The position numbers and the translations under genes are program-made. Below, one piece after another: positions 42,885 to 50,997 of a stretch of DNA of 63,514 bases (within the stretch, counting starts at the first letter, position 1; the number at the start of each line of letters is the position of its first letter). The notes under the pieces were generated by a model. It saw only the letters and a list, made by a program, of their open reading frames with translations, was not told the DNA's origin and did no database searches. The stretch comes from an uncultured Oscillospiraceae bacterium (GTDB lineage Bacteria > Bacillota > Clostridia > Oscillospirales > Oscillospiraceae): positions 1-63,514 of the forward strand of contig CATNCS010000007.1 in assembly GCA_950097245.1 (NCBI GenBank). Reading direction: 5' to 3'.

Positions 42885-44948
42885 ATGGATCAATACATCG
42901 GTAAATTACTCGATAATCGCTATGAGATTCTGGAGCTGGTGGGCACCGGAGGGATGGCCAAGGTCTACAAGGCCCGGTGCCACCGGCTGAACCGGCTGGT
43001 GGCCATTAAGATCCTGCGGGAGGACCTGGCCCAGGACGCCGAGTTCCGCCGCCGGTTCCACGACGAGTCCCAGGCCATTGCCATGCTGTCCCACCCCAAC
43101 ATTGTGGCGGTGTATGACGTGAGCCGCTCCTCGGAGCTGGAGTATATCGTCATGGAGCTGATCGACGGCATCACCCTGAAGCAGTACATGCAGAAAAAGG
43201 GCAACAAGCTGAACTGGCGGGAGGCCCTCCACTTCATCATCCAGATTACCAAGGGACTGAGCCACGCCCACAGCCGGGGGATTATCCACCGGGATATCAA
43301 GCCCCACAACATCATGGTGCTGCGGGACGGCAGCGTAAAGGTGTCTGACTTCGGCATCGCCCGGGTGGCCTCCGGCGGCCACAGCACCCTGACCCAGGAG
43401 GCCCTGGGCTCTGTCCACTACATCTCCCCGGAGCAGGCCCGGGGCAGCCACATCGACAGCCGCTCCGACCTGTACTCCGCCGGCGTGGTCCTCTACGAGA
43501 TGATTACCGGCCGCCTGCCCTTCGAGGGGGACACCCCCGTCTCGGTGGCCATTCAGCACATCAACTCCATCCCCCTGTCCCCCCGGGAGCTGGACCCCAC
43601 CATCCCCGAGGCCCTGGAGGCCATCACCATGAAGGCCATGGCCCCCAACCCGGACGACCGCTATCTGTCCGCCGATGAGATGCTGGGCGATCTGGAGGAG
43701 TTCCGCAAGAACCCCAACATCAATTTTGACTATAATGTCCTGGAGTTTGATCCGGAGGAGGTCCCGGAGGAGGAGTACACCCAGATTCGTCCCGCCCATC
43801 TGTCCGGGCGGGGGGCCTCAGAGCGCCGGTATGAGGACGAGGAGGACTACCCCCCCCAGCGCCGCCGGGACCGCCGCCGCTACGAGGAGGAGGACTATCC
43901 CCCTCAGCGCCGCCGCCGGTACGAGTATGAGGAGGACGACTACCCGCCCCGCCGCCGGGGGCCGGTGTGGCCGGTTTTTCTGGCTGTGGCCGCTGTGCTG
44001 CTGTTTGTGGGGGTGATCGGCTATTTCCTGTTCAACACCCTTTTCGCCGGCCTGCTGGCCCCCCCGGAGACCCATGAGGTGCCCGACCTGGTGGGCAGGG
44101 TCTATGAGGAGATCAAGGACGACACCGAGCTGCTGGCCGGCTTTACCCTCATTGAGGGGGACACCGTGGCGGATGATGCCGCGCCCGGCACCATCATCGA
44201 CCAGGACCCCAAGGGGGGCAAGGAGGTCGGGGAGACCGTCACCGCGATCAAGGTGACTATCAGCGGCGGCCCGGAGATCGTTCCCGTGCCTGATCTGGAC
44301 GGAATGACCTACAACAATGCGGTTACCCTGCTGAAGAGCATGGGACTGAAGGTCAGCGCGCCCAAGTATGAGAATCACGAGACCATTGAGGAGGGCGTCA
44401 TCATCTCCTACACCCCGCTGAAAGACGTCGAGGTGCCCCCGGGCACAGAGGTGCAGATCGTGGTGAGCAAGGGGCCGGAGGATAAGCCCTTCCGGATGCC
44501 CAAGCTGGTTGGCATGACCAAGTCCAGGGCGCTGGCCGAGATTGACAATAAAAATCTCCAGAAGGGCAATGTTGAGCAGGAGGAGTATGACGACGAGGTG
44601 GAGGAGGGCAAGGTCATCAGCCAGTACCCTCTGGAGGACACCGAGGTGACTGAGGGCACCGAGGTCAACCTGGTTATCAGCAAGGGCCCCGACCCGGCCT
44701 CCAAGCCGCCGGAGCCCCCCGTACCGGCCGGCTCGACAAAGACCGTCACCGTACCCCTGGAGGGCTATGTGGGCATAGTTACCGTACAGCTGTTTATGGA
44801 CGGCGGCGAGGTGGGCAAGGAGACAGTGGATGCCACCATGGAGTCGGCGGTGAGCTTCCAGGTCACCGGTACGGGCTCCAAGGTCCTGTCCTACTATATC
44901 AACGGCGTCATCGGAAATACCACCATTCCGATCAACTTTGACGAATGA
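42885..44948 (+). CDS. prkC: PASTA-domain serine/threonine protein kinase (PrkC/Stk1)
   Basis: A membrane kinase that senses cell-wall fragments and phosphorylates division and wall-synthesis proteins. The 687-residue protein has an N-terminal kinase domain (GTGGMAKVYKA, Lys42, HRDIKPHN at 135-142, DFG at 155-157), one membrane helix (about 361-385) and three extracellular PASTA repeats (about 398-600). A C-terminal beta domain follows. Between kinase and membrane lies a charged linker with three imperfect copies of an acidic-YPP-Arg-rich motif (DYPPQRRR, DYPPQRRRR, DYPPRRRG). It overlaps rsgA by 4 bases. Confidence 0.96.
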   Translation: MDQYIGKLLDNRYEILELVGTGGMAKVYKARCHRLNRLVAIKILREDLAQDAEFRRRFHDESQAIAMLSHPNIVAVYDVSRSSELEYIVMELIDGITLKQYMQKKGNKLNWREALHFIIQITKGLSHAHSRGIIHRDIKPHNIMVLRDGSVKVSDFGIARVASGGHSTLTQEALGSVHYISPEQARGSHIDSRSDLYSAGVVLYEMITGRLPFEGDTPVSVAIQHINSIPLSPRELDPTIPEALEAITMKAMAPNPDDRYLSADEMLGDLEEFRKNPNINFDYNVLEFDPEEVPEEEYTQIRPAHLSGRGASERRYEDEEDYPPQRRRDRRRYEEEDYPPQRRRRYEYEEDDYPPRRRGPVWPVFLAVAAVLLFVGVIGYFLFNTLFAGLLAPPETHEVPDLVGRVYEEIKDDTELLAGFTLIEGDTVADDAAPGTIIDQDPKGGKEVGETVTAIKVTISGGPEIVPVPDLDGMTYNNAVTLLKSMGLKVSAPKYENHETIEEGVIISYTPLKDVEVPPGTEVQIVVSKGPEDKPFRMPKLVGMTKSRALAEIDNKNLQKGNVEQEEYDDEVEEGKVISQYPLEDTEVTEGTEVNLVISKGPDPASKPPEPPVPAGSTKTVTVPLEGYVGIVTVQLFMDGGEVGKETVDATMESAVSFQVTGTGSKVLSYYINGVIGNTTIPINFDE

Positions 44949-45832
44949 GCCAGGGAGTGATCCGAAAGGCCCTCAGCGGCTTCTACTACGTGGACGACGG
45001 CGGGACTGTGTTCACCTGCCGGGCCAGGGGGAAGCACCGCCACGCGGGGCTCACCCCTCTGGTGGGGGACCGGGTGCGATTTACTCCCCTGGAGGACGGC
45101 TCCGGCGCTCTGGATGAGATTCTTCCCCGGAAAAACGAGTTTTACCGCCCCGCGGTGGCAAACATCGACCTGCTGGTGGTGGTGGCCTCTCAGGCGGTGC
45201 CCGTCACTGACCCCTTCCTCATCGACCGGGTGGCGGCCATCGCCGCCAGCCGGGGGTGCGAGACCCTGGTATGCATCAACAAGTGGGACCTGGAGCCGGG
45301 GGAGGCGCTGGCCTCCATCTATGAGCGGGCGGGCTTTCCCACCCTGCGCCTGAGCGCGGAGACGGGGGAGGGCGTCGACGCGCTCCGTCAGGCCATCGCC
45401 GGAAAAGTGTGCGCCTTCACCGGCAACTCCGGGGTGGGAAAATCCAGTATCCTGAATGCCCTGGAGCCCGACTTTGGCCTGACCACCGGCGAGATCAGCG
45501 ATAAGCTGGGCCGGGGGCGGCATACCACCCGTCATGTGGAGCTGTTCCGCCTGTCCTGCGGGGCGCTGGCGGCGGACACCCCGGGTTTCTCCTCCTTCGA
45601 CGTGGACAAAATGGAGCTGGCCCGGAAGGAGGAGCTGCAATACTCCTTTCGGGAGTTCGGGCCCTATCTGGGCAAGTGCCGGTTCCAGGACTGCGCCCAC
45701 GTGAAGGAGAAGGGGTGCGCCGTGCTGGCGGCGGTGAGGGCGGGGGAAATCCCCCCCACCCGCCACCGGAGCTATGTCCGCCTGTATGAGCAGGCCAGGG
45801 CCATTCCGGATTGGCAGAGGGAAAAAACGTAG
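44945..45832 (+). CDS. rsgA: Small ribosomal subunit biogenesis GTPase RsgA
   Basis: Circularly permuted GTPase that acts in late maturation of the 30S subunit. The 295-residue protein has an N-terminal OB-fold, INKWDL as the G4 motif, the P-loop GNSGVGKSS, DTPGFSS, and a C-terminal zinc site (Cys-rich CRFQDCAHVKEKGC). It follows prkC with an ATGA overlap, a common order. The stop TAG is contributed by a GTAGGGG-type element. Confidence 0.95.
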   Translation: MSQGVIRKALSGFYYVDDGGTVFTCRARGKHRHAGLTPLVGDRVRFTPLEDGSGALDEILPRKNEFYRPAVANIDLLVVVASQAVPVTDPFLIDRVAAIAASRGCETLVCINKWDLEPGEALASIYERAGFPTLRLSAETGEGVDALRQAIAGKVCAFTGNSGVGKSSILNALEPDFGLTTGEISDKLGRGRHTTRHVELFRLSCGALAADTPGFSSFDVDKMELARKEELQYSFREFGPYLGKCRFQDCAHVKEKGCAVLAAVRAGEIPPTRHRSYVRLYEQARAIPDWQREKT

Positions 45833-45905
45833 GGGCGGCCTGTGGCCGCCCGCATATTACCAAAAGCCCGAATGAAAGTTGCGGGCGGATGATATCCGCC
45901 CCTAC
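45829..45905. repeat. GTAGGGG-type palindromic element (rsgA-thiI gap)
   Basis: GTAGGGGCGG starts at 45829 (its TAG is the rsgA stop) and CCGCCCCTAC ends at 45905. The hairpin cores are GGGCGGCCTGTGGCCGCCC and GGGCGGATGATATCCGCCC. Confidence 0.87.
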
Positions 45906-45919
45906 AAAAGGTGATTATA

Positions 45920-47086
45920 ATGAACGAAATGATCCTCCTCAAGCTGGGGGAGATGGTGCTGAAGGGCCTGAACCGCCGCAGCTTTGAGGACAAGCTCCAG
46001 GCCAACATCTACCGCCGGCTGAACAATCTGGGCCAGTTCCGGGTGTACACCCGCCAGTCCACCACCTATGTGGAGCCCATGACGGAGGAGTGCGACATGG
46101 ACGGGGCCTGGGAGGCGCTGACAAAGGTGTTCGGCGTGGTGGGCCTCAGCCGGGCCCGGGCCTGTGAGAAGAACAAGGACGCCATCCTTGCCGCCGCCCG
46201 GGAGTATCTGGGCGACAAGCTGTCCGCCGCCCGCACCTTCAAGGTGGAGACCAAGCGGGCGGACAAGACCTTCCCCATGACCTCCATCCAGCTCAGCCAG
46301 TATGTGGGGGGCGAGCTGGACGAGCTCTACCCCGACCTTAAGGTGGATGTCCACAACCCGGAGCTCACCGTCCACGTGGAGATCCGGGACTACGCCGCCT
46401 TCGTCCACGCCGACCCGGAGCCGGGGGCGGGGGGCCTGCCGGTGGGCATCAACGGCCGGGCGGTGTCCCTGCTGTCCGGGGGCATCGACTCCCCGGTGGC
46501 CTCCTGGATGATCGCCAAGCGGGGGGTGGCCCTGGAGATGGTCCACTTCTTCTCCTACCCCTACACCTCCAACGAGGCCAGGGAGAAGGTTATCGACCTG
46601 GCCCGGCTGCTCACCCCCTGGTGCGGCCGCCTCACCGTCCACGTGGTCCCCTTCACCGCCATCCAGGAGGAGCTGCGCCGGTCCGTCCCGCAGGAGCTGT
46701 TCACCCTGGTGATGCGCCGGTTTATGATGCGGATTTCGGAGAAGGTGGCCCGGCGGTGCGGGGCCAGAGCCCTGGTGACAGGGGAATGTCTGGGTCAGGT
46801 GGCCAGCCAGACCATGGAGGCCATGGCGGTCACCGGCGGGGTGGTTGATCTGCCCATCCTCCGCCCGGTGGTGGGGATGGATAAGGAGGACATTGTCAGA
46901 ATCGCCCGAAAAATCGGCACCTACGACACCTCCATCCTCCCCTATGAGGACTGCTGCACCGTCTTCACCCCCCGGCACCCCCGCCTGCGCCCCACTCCGG
47001 AGGAGCTGGAGGCGGCGGAGCAGGAGCTGGACGTGGAGGGGATGGTCCAGGCCGCGGTGGACGGCATCGAGCGGATCCAGGTATAG
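45920..47086 (+). CDS. thiI: tRNA uracil 4-sulfurtransferase ThiI
   Basis: Thiolates U8 of tRNA and can supply sulfur for thiamine synthesis. The 388-residue protein has an NFLD/THUMP N-terminal region (about 1-165) and an adenylating PP-loop SGGIDSPVASW starting at residue 186. It ends without a rhodanese domain, the short Firmicute form. The ATG at 45920 follows AAAAGGTG. The downstream stem-loop ends the transcript. Confidence 0.93.
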   Translation: MNEMILLKLGEMVLKGLNRRSFEDKLQANIYRRLNNLGQFRVYTRQSTTYVEPMTEECDMDGAWEALTKVFGVVGLSRARACEKNKDAILAAAREYLGDKLSAARTFKVETKRADKTFPMTSIQLSQYVGGELDELYPDLKVDVHNPELTVHVEIRDYAAFVHADPEPGAGGLPVGINGRAVSLLSGGIDSPVASWMIAKRGVALEMVHFFSYPYTSNEAREKVIDLARLLTPWCGRLTVHVVPFTAIQEELRRSVPQELFTLVMRRFMMRISEKVARRCGARALVTGECLGQVASQTMEAMAVTGGVVDLPILRPVVGMDKEDIVRIARKIGTYDTSILPYEDCCTVFTPRHPRLRPTPEELEAAEQELDVEGMVQAAVDGIERIQV

Positions 47087-47105
47087 AGCTTCATGAAGCA
47101 ATAAA

Positions 47106-47132
47106 AGAGGAGGCGTCATTGACGCCTCCTCT
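47106..47132. terminator. Bidirectional terminator between thiI and the pilus-like operon
   Basis: A perfect 12-bp stem AGAGGAGGCGTC/GACGCCTCCTCT with loop ATT lies between two convergent genes. A-rich bases stand on the left, and TGTATTTAT on the right. Confidence 0.85.
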
Positions 47133-47136
47133 GTAT

Positions 47137-48195
47137 TTATCCCATCCTCCGGCGCAGCTGCTCCGGATTGTCCGAATAATTCAGGGCAGTTTCCGCTGTG
47201 ATCTTACCGGCCTTGTACAGGGACAAAATCGACTGGTCCATAGTCATCATGCCCTCCCCGCCGGCGGCGGCGATGGCGTTGTCAATCTGGTGGGTCTTGC
47301 TGTCACGAATCAGGCTGCGGATTGCGTTGTTCATGTGCATAATCTCGAAGGCGGGCACCAGGCGGTCCCCCTGGGCGGCGGGTAGCAGCTGCTGGGACAC
47401 CACGGTGCGCAGCACCATGCTCAGCTGCACCCGGACCTGATCCTGCTGTCCGCTGGGGAAGGTATCCACGATGCGGTCGATGGTGTTCACCGCACCCTTG
47501 GTGTGCAGGGTGGCGATGAGCAGGTGGCCCGTCTCCGCCGCCGTCATGGCGGTGTGGATGGTCTCCTGGTCCCGCATCTCCCCCAGCTGGATCACATCCG
47601 GCGCCTGACGCAGGCAGGCCCGCAGGGCGGACAGATAGTCCTCCGTGTCGATGGCAATCTCCCGCTGGCTGACGATGCTCTGCACATCCCGGTGCAGGTA
47701 CTCGATGGGGTCCTCCAGGGTGATGATGTGGCAGGAGCGGGTCCGGTTGATCCGGTCCAGGATGCAGGCCTGGGTGGTGGACTTGCCGCTGCCCGCCGTG
47801 CCGGTGACCAGAATCATGCCGTGGAGGGTGTCCGCCAGAGACATAACCTGCTCTGGAATCCCCATGGTCTGCCAGTCCGGGATGTCGAAGGCAACAATGC
47901 GCACCACAGCCGCCAGCGAGCCCCGCTGCCGGTAGGCGTTGACCCGGAACCGGGCCAGGCCGGGGAGGGAGAAGGAGAAATCGTCGTCTCCCAGCTTGAG
48001 ATACCGCTCCGTGGGCCGGCCCGCCAGCTGATAGAGGTCCATAATGAGACGCTCAGTCTCGGGGGGCAGCACCCGGTCGCCAATGGGGCACATCCGCTTG
48101 TCCAGCTTTTGACACACCGGGCCGCCTGCCACAATAAACAGATCAGATGCCTGGTCTGTAACAGCCCGCTTCAAATAATCCAACAGCTCCGCCAT
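47137..48195 (-). CDS. pilT: PilT-type retraction ATPase
   Basis: A 352-residue secretion/retraction ATPase with the PAS-like N-terminal region, Walker A GTAGSGKST at 132-140, the Asp-box (LEDPIEYLH) and the His-box (TLHTKG). The sequence most resembles PilT (motility/retraction) rather than PilB. It is the last gene of a minus-strand operon with a PilC/GspF protein and four small single-helix proteins. No PilB-type ATPase, prepilin peptidase or PilMNO is in the window. Confidence 0.9.
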   Translation of the reverse strand: MAELLDYLKRAVTDQASDLFIVAGGPVCQKLDKRMCPIGDRVLPPETERLIMDLYQLAGRPTERYLKLGDDDFSFSLPGLARFRVNAYRQRGSLAAVVRIVAFDIPDWQTMGIPEQVMSLADTLHGMILVTGTAGSGKSTTQACILDRINRTRSCHIITLEDPIEYLHRDVQSIVSQREIAIDTEDYLSALRACLRQAPDVIQLGEMRDQETIHTAMTAAETGHLLIATLHTKGAVNTIDRIVDTFPSGQQDQVRVQLSMVLRTVVSQQLLPAAQGDRLVPAFEIMHMNNAIRSLIRDSKTHQIDNAIAAAGGEGMMTMDQSILSLYKAGKITAETALNYSDNPEQLRRRMG

Positions 48196-48213
48196 ATCGG
48201 GGGGCCTCCTTTT

Positions 48214-48663
48214 TTAAAACATCGTGCCGTCCCACAGCTCCATGGAGTCCTCAATCTCCCACTCCGCTGTGGGGCCTGCCTGCCAGCGCAGAATCTGACA
48301 GCTGCCGTCCACCCCGTCCAACAGCACCTCAACCTGGAGCTCCTGGGTGTCGGAGATGGGACAGGCGTAGGAATATGTATGCTCGCCCCGGTCCGGGTAA
48401 TGGGCGATGGAGACTTCTATCTCCAAATCCTCCGGCAGCGGCCCGCCTGAGCGCAGGAGGGCCAGAATCTCCTGGGCATTCACATCGGCGGCGTAGTAGT
48501 CAGACACCGCCCTGGCGGAGGCCTCCGCCAGCCGGACGTCCGCCTGCACCGTGGTGAGGGACAGCAGGGCGAACACCGTCAGGCACAGCACCGCAAAGAC
48601 CACCAGCAGGGACACACCCCCCACCGCGGGGGGAGAAAACCGGTTGTCCCGCCTGTTATCCAT
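48214..48663 (-). CDS. Small membrane-anchored pilus-operon protein
   Basis: A 149-residue protein with an N-terminal hydrophobic helix (about 16-38, GVSLLVVFAVLCLTVFALLSL) and a soluble remainder. The size and position suggest a PilX/ComGG-like minor pilin, but no clear prepilin cleavage site is visible. It overlaps the gene above it by 8 bases and is 18 bases before pilT. Assignment by context only. Confidence 0.7.
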   Translation of the reverse strand: MDNRRDNRFSPPAVGGVSLLVVFAVLCLTVFALLSLTTVQADVRLAEASARAVSDYYAADVNAQEILALLRSGGPLPEDLEIEVSIAHYPDRGEHTYSYACPISDTQELQVEVLLDGVDGSCQILRWQAGPTAEWEIEDSMELWDGTMF

Positions 48664-49102
48664 GGGGGGTCACCTCCTCCTGCCAGGCGACATCCAGCTC
48701 AAACAGGGTCTCGCCGTTATCCGCTTCCGTCATTGAGACATGGCCCTTGCCCAGGCCGTCCACGCCGTTGTCCTCCAGGGGTTCTATCCTCAAGCAGTAG
48801 GCGTATTCCGTCTCCGAAGCCTTTTCCCAGCTTCCGTCATAGTAGACATTCAGAGGCATCCGGGTGTAGCCATAGACATATGGATGGTCCAACGCCGCAG
48901 CCACAGCCCAAGTCTCTCCTTTGGCATCGCGCAGGGTCTCGGCCGCGCTCTGGCACAGATTAACGGCCCGGTCCCGGGCCTCCATCCGGCGGGACAGCTC
49001 GTCTGACTTCACAAAGGCCTGAAGGCACAGGGCCGCCGCCAGGGCGAACACCAGCAGCATAACCATCTGTTCCATCAAAACCAGAGGGGCTTTGCTTTTC
49101 AT
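48656..49102 (-). CDS. Pseudopilin-like protein
   Basis: A 148-residue protein whose N-terminus KAPLVLMEQMVMLLVFALAAAL resembles a prepilin hydrophobic helix with a conserved glutamate, but with Ala or Lys where the cleavage glycine is expected. The rest is soluble, with one Cys pair (Cys51 and Cys102 region). It overlaps both neighbours by 4 and 8 bases. Minor-pilin role inferred. Confidence 0.68.
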   Translation of the reverse strand: MKSKAPLVLMEQMVMLLVFALAAALCLQAFVKSDELSRRMEARDRAVNLCQSAAETLRDAKGETWAVAAALDHPYVYGYTRMPLNVYYDGSWEKASETEYAYCLRIEPLEDNGVDGLGKGHVSMTEADNGETLFELDVAWQEEVTPHG

Positions 49103-49581
49103 AGGCCCCCCTCCTCTCCGCTGCGCAGGGAGAGCCGCAGGGTGTCCCGGGCCCCGTCCGGGCCGGTGACCGACACGGTGAGCAGGCTGTCCTCCAGAGA
49201 CAGCTCCAGGTCCTCCGCATCCATAATAGGCTCCCCGTCCTCCGGGGCCAGCCCCGCGTCCTCCGCCGCGTACAGCTCCATCAGGCAGCCGTTGTAGCAG
49301 TACACCTGGGTGAGATAGCCGTCCCCGTGGGCCAGGGACAGGGCGGGGACGTCTCCCAGCCGGGACACGGACACCCCGTCCAGACTGTCCGACTGGCGCA
49401 CCCGGGTGGCGATATACTGGGCGCAGGTCCGCCGCTCATAGGCCGTCTGGTCCCGCTGAACCAGCCGCCGGTAGGCGCTGGCCCCGGTGAGCAGCACCGC
49501 CAGCACACAGGCGGCGAAGACGCCGAACAGCAGCAGGGCGATCAGCCCGTCCATATGATGTTGGATCGGTCTTCTCTTCAT
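49099..49581 (-). CDS. DUF4860 family pilus-operon protein
   Basis: A 160-residue protein with one N-terminal membrane helix (about 11-33) and a beta-rich soluble part. It fits DUF4860, a family found in clostridial pilus-like operons. It overlaps its neighbours by 4 bases on each side, so translation is coupled. Confidence 0.72.
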   Translation of the reverse strand: MKRRPIQHHMDGLIALLLFGVFAACVLAVLLTGASAYRRLVQRDQTAYERRTCAQYIATRVRQSDSLDGVSVSRLGDVPALSLAHGDGYLTQVYCYNGCLMELYAAEDAGLAPEDGEPIMDAEDLELSLEDSLLTVSVTGPDGARDTLRLSLRSGEEGGL

Positions 49582-49901
49582 GGCGTATTCTCCAATACAG
49601 TGATATCCGGCATCAGGTTCTCAGCGATGGCGGAGTAGTGGACGGTGTACCGCTCCTCATCCACCTGAAGGCCGTAATGCTCCTTTAAGTATTCCAGGTC
49701 GGGGGGATAGATGCCCTCGGTGGCGTAACAGGCCACACAGCCCCGGCGGAGGGTCTCCTCCAGCTGGCGCTGGTCCTCCTCCGCCCGGCCGCTGTCCAGG
49801 CTGTTCAGCGCCGTGGCAAAGCACAGCAGCGCCGCCGCCGCGATCACCGGCAGCAGCAGTCCCCGCAGAACAGGGAGCCACACAGTTCTTTTTCTTCTCA
49901 T
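49578..49901 (-). CDS. Small membrane-anchored pilus-operon protein
   Basis: A 107-residue protein with one N-terminal helix (about 12-31) and a soluble domain containing YATEGIYPPDLEYLKEHYGL, a segment resembling the conserved loop of type II secretion pseudopilins (YP..L). It starts 4 bases after the PilC gene. No prepilin cleavage site is visible. Confidence 0.68.
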   Translation of the reverse strand: MRRKRTVWLPVLRGLLLPVIAAAALLCFATALNSLDSGRAEEDQRQLEETLRRGCVACYATEGIYPPDLEYLKEHYGLQVDEERYTVHYSAIAENLMPDITVLENTP

Positions 49902-49905
49902 AGGC

Positions 49906-50922
49906 TCACCCGATGGCCGACATGATGTGCATCAGCGGCAGCATCACGGACAGCAGGATCAGGCCCACCAGCACGGAGCACACCAGCACCAGGGCGGGCT
50001 CCACTCTGCCCACCAGGTCGTCCAGGGCGGCCTCGCCCTGCTCGGTCAGGTCCCGGGCGATCTTCTCCATAGAGGCGTCCCCCGTTCCGCTGCGCTGGCC
50101 CAGCTCCAGCAGGCGGCACTGATTGGCGGGCAGCAGGGTGCGCAGAGCGGTGCTCAGGCTCTGGCCCTCCTCCAGCTGCTTCTGACAGGCCAGACAGCGC
50201 TCCTTCGCCCCCGCCTCCATCAGGCCGGCGGACAGGGCCACCGCCTCGTCCAGGGGCAGACCGCTGGCCATGCCCATGGCCATAGCCTGGGCCAAGCGGG
50301 CGTTGTTCAGCAGACGGGCCACGCCCTTATCCCCGTGGCTGTTCCGCCACAGGGACAGCACCCTGGTGCGGAAGGAGCCGGAGGCGGCAAAGGCGGCGGC
50401 AAACAGGGCCACTAAGGCCAGCAGCACCCAGAGCACGGGCATAGCGCCCTCCAGCCAGCGCCCCAGGGCCAGAAGGCCGCCGGCCACGCCGGTGAGCCGT
50501 CCGCCCAGAGAGGCGTACACATCGTCGAAGATGGGCAGCACCTTTACCAGCAGCACCGCGATGACCACCAGCACCAGGGCCAGCATCACCGCCGGGTACA
50601 GCAGGGCGCTGCGCACCCGCCGGGCCAGACGCACCCGGTCCTCATAGTACCGGGCCAGGGCGGCCAGGGCCTCCTCGGTGCGGCCGGTGCGCTCGCCCAC
50701 CTCCACCAGGCCGCAGGCGTAGACGGGAAAACGTCCGCTGTCCCGCAGGGCCGCCGACAGCGGCATGCCGCCGTCCACCTGCTCGGCCATCTCGCCCAGC
50801 AGCTTGTCGCCCTCCTCCGCCAGAAGGGACAGGGCATCTCCCATCCCCACTCCGGCATGGAGCAGCATGGACAGCTCCAGGCACAGGGTGGAAAGCTCCT
50901 CGTTGGAAATCATTTTTTTCAT
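49906..50922 (-). CDS. PilC/GspF-type inner-membrane platform protein
   Basis: A 338-residue polytopic membrane protein with the two repeated GspF domains (for example LCLELSMLLHAGVGMGDAL and RLLNNARLAQAMAMGMASGLPLDEAV) and three membrane helices (about 103-125, 155-180, 310-332). It is the platform on which the ATPase acts. It is the first gene of the six-gene operon that ends with pilT. GTG/ATG choice is clear: the ATG at 50922 follows AAAGGGGA. Confidence 0.88.
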   Translation of the reverse strand: MKKMISNEELSTLCLELSMLLHAGVGMGDALSLLAEEGDKLLGEMAEQVDGGMPLSAALRDSGRFPVYACGLVEVGERTGRTEEALAALARYYEDRVRLARRVRSALLYPAVMLALVLVVIAVLLVKVLPIFDDVYASLGGRLTGVAGGLLALGRWLEGAMPVLWVLLALVALFAAAFAASGSFRTRVLSLWRNSHGDKGVARLLNNARLAQAMAMGMASGLPLDEAVALSAGLMEAGAKERCLACQKQLEEGQSLSTALRTLLPANQCRLLELGQRSGTGDASMEKIARDLTEQGEAALDDLVGRVEPALVLVCSVLVGLILLSVMLPLMHIMSAIG

Positions 50923-50953
50923 ATAATACTCTATTCCCCTTTACATCCGCATA

Positions 50954-50986
50954 AAACAGGCCCGCGGGAATCCCACAGGCCTGTTT
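50954..50986 (-). terminator. Terminator of the transglutaminase gene
   Basis: On the minus strand, AAACAGGCC pairs with GGCCTGTTT (9 bp) and runs into TTTT. It lies between the stop of the lipoprotein gene and the start of the pilC-like gene. Confidence 0.78.
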
Positions 50987-50997
50987 GTACGCGGGTC

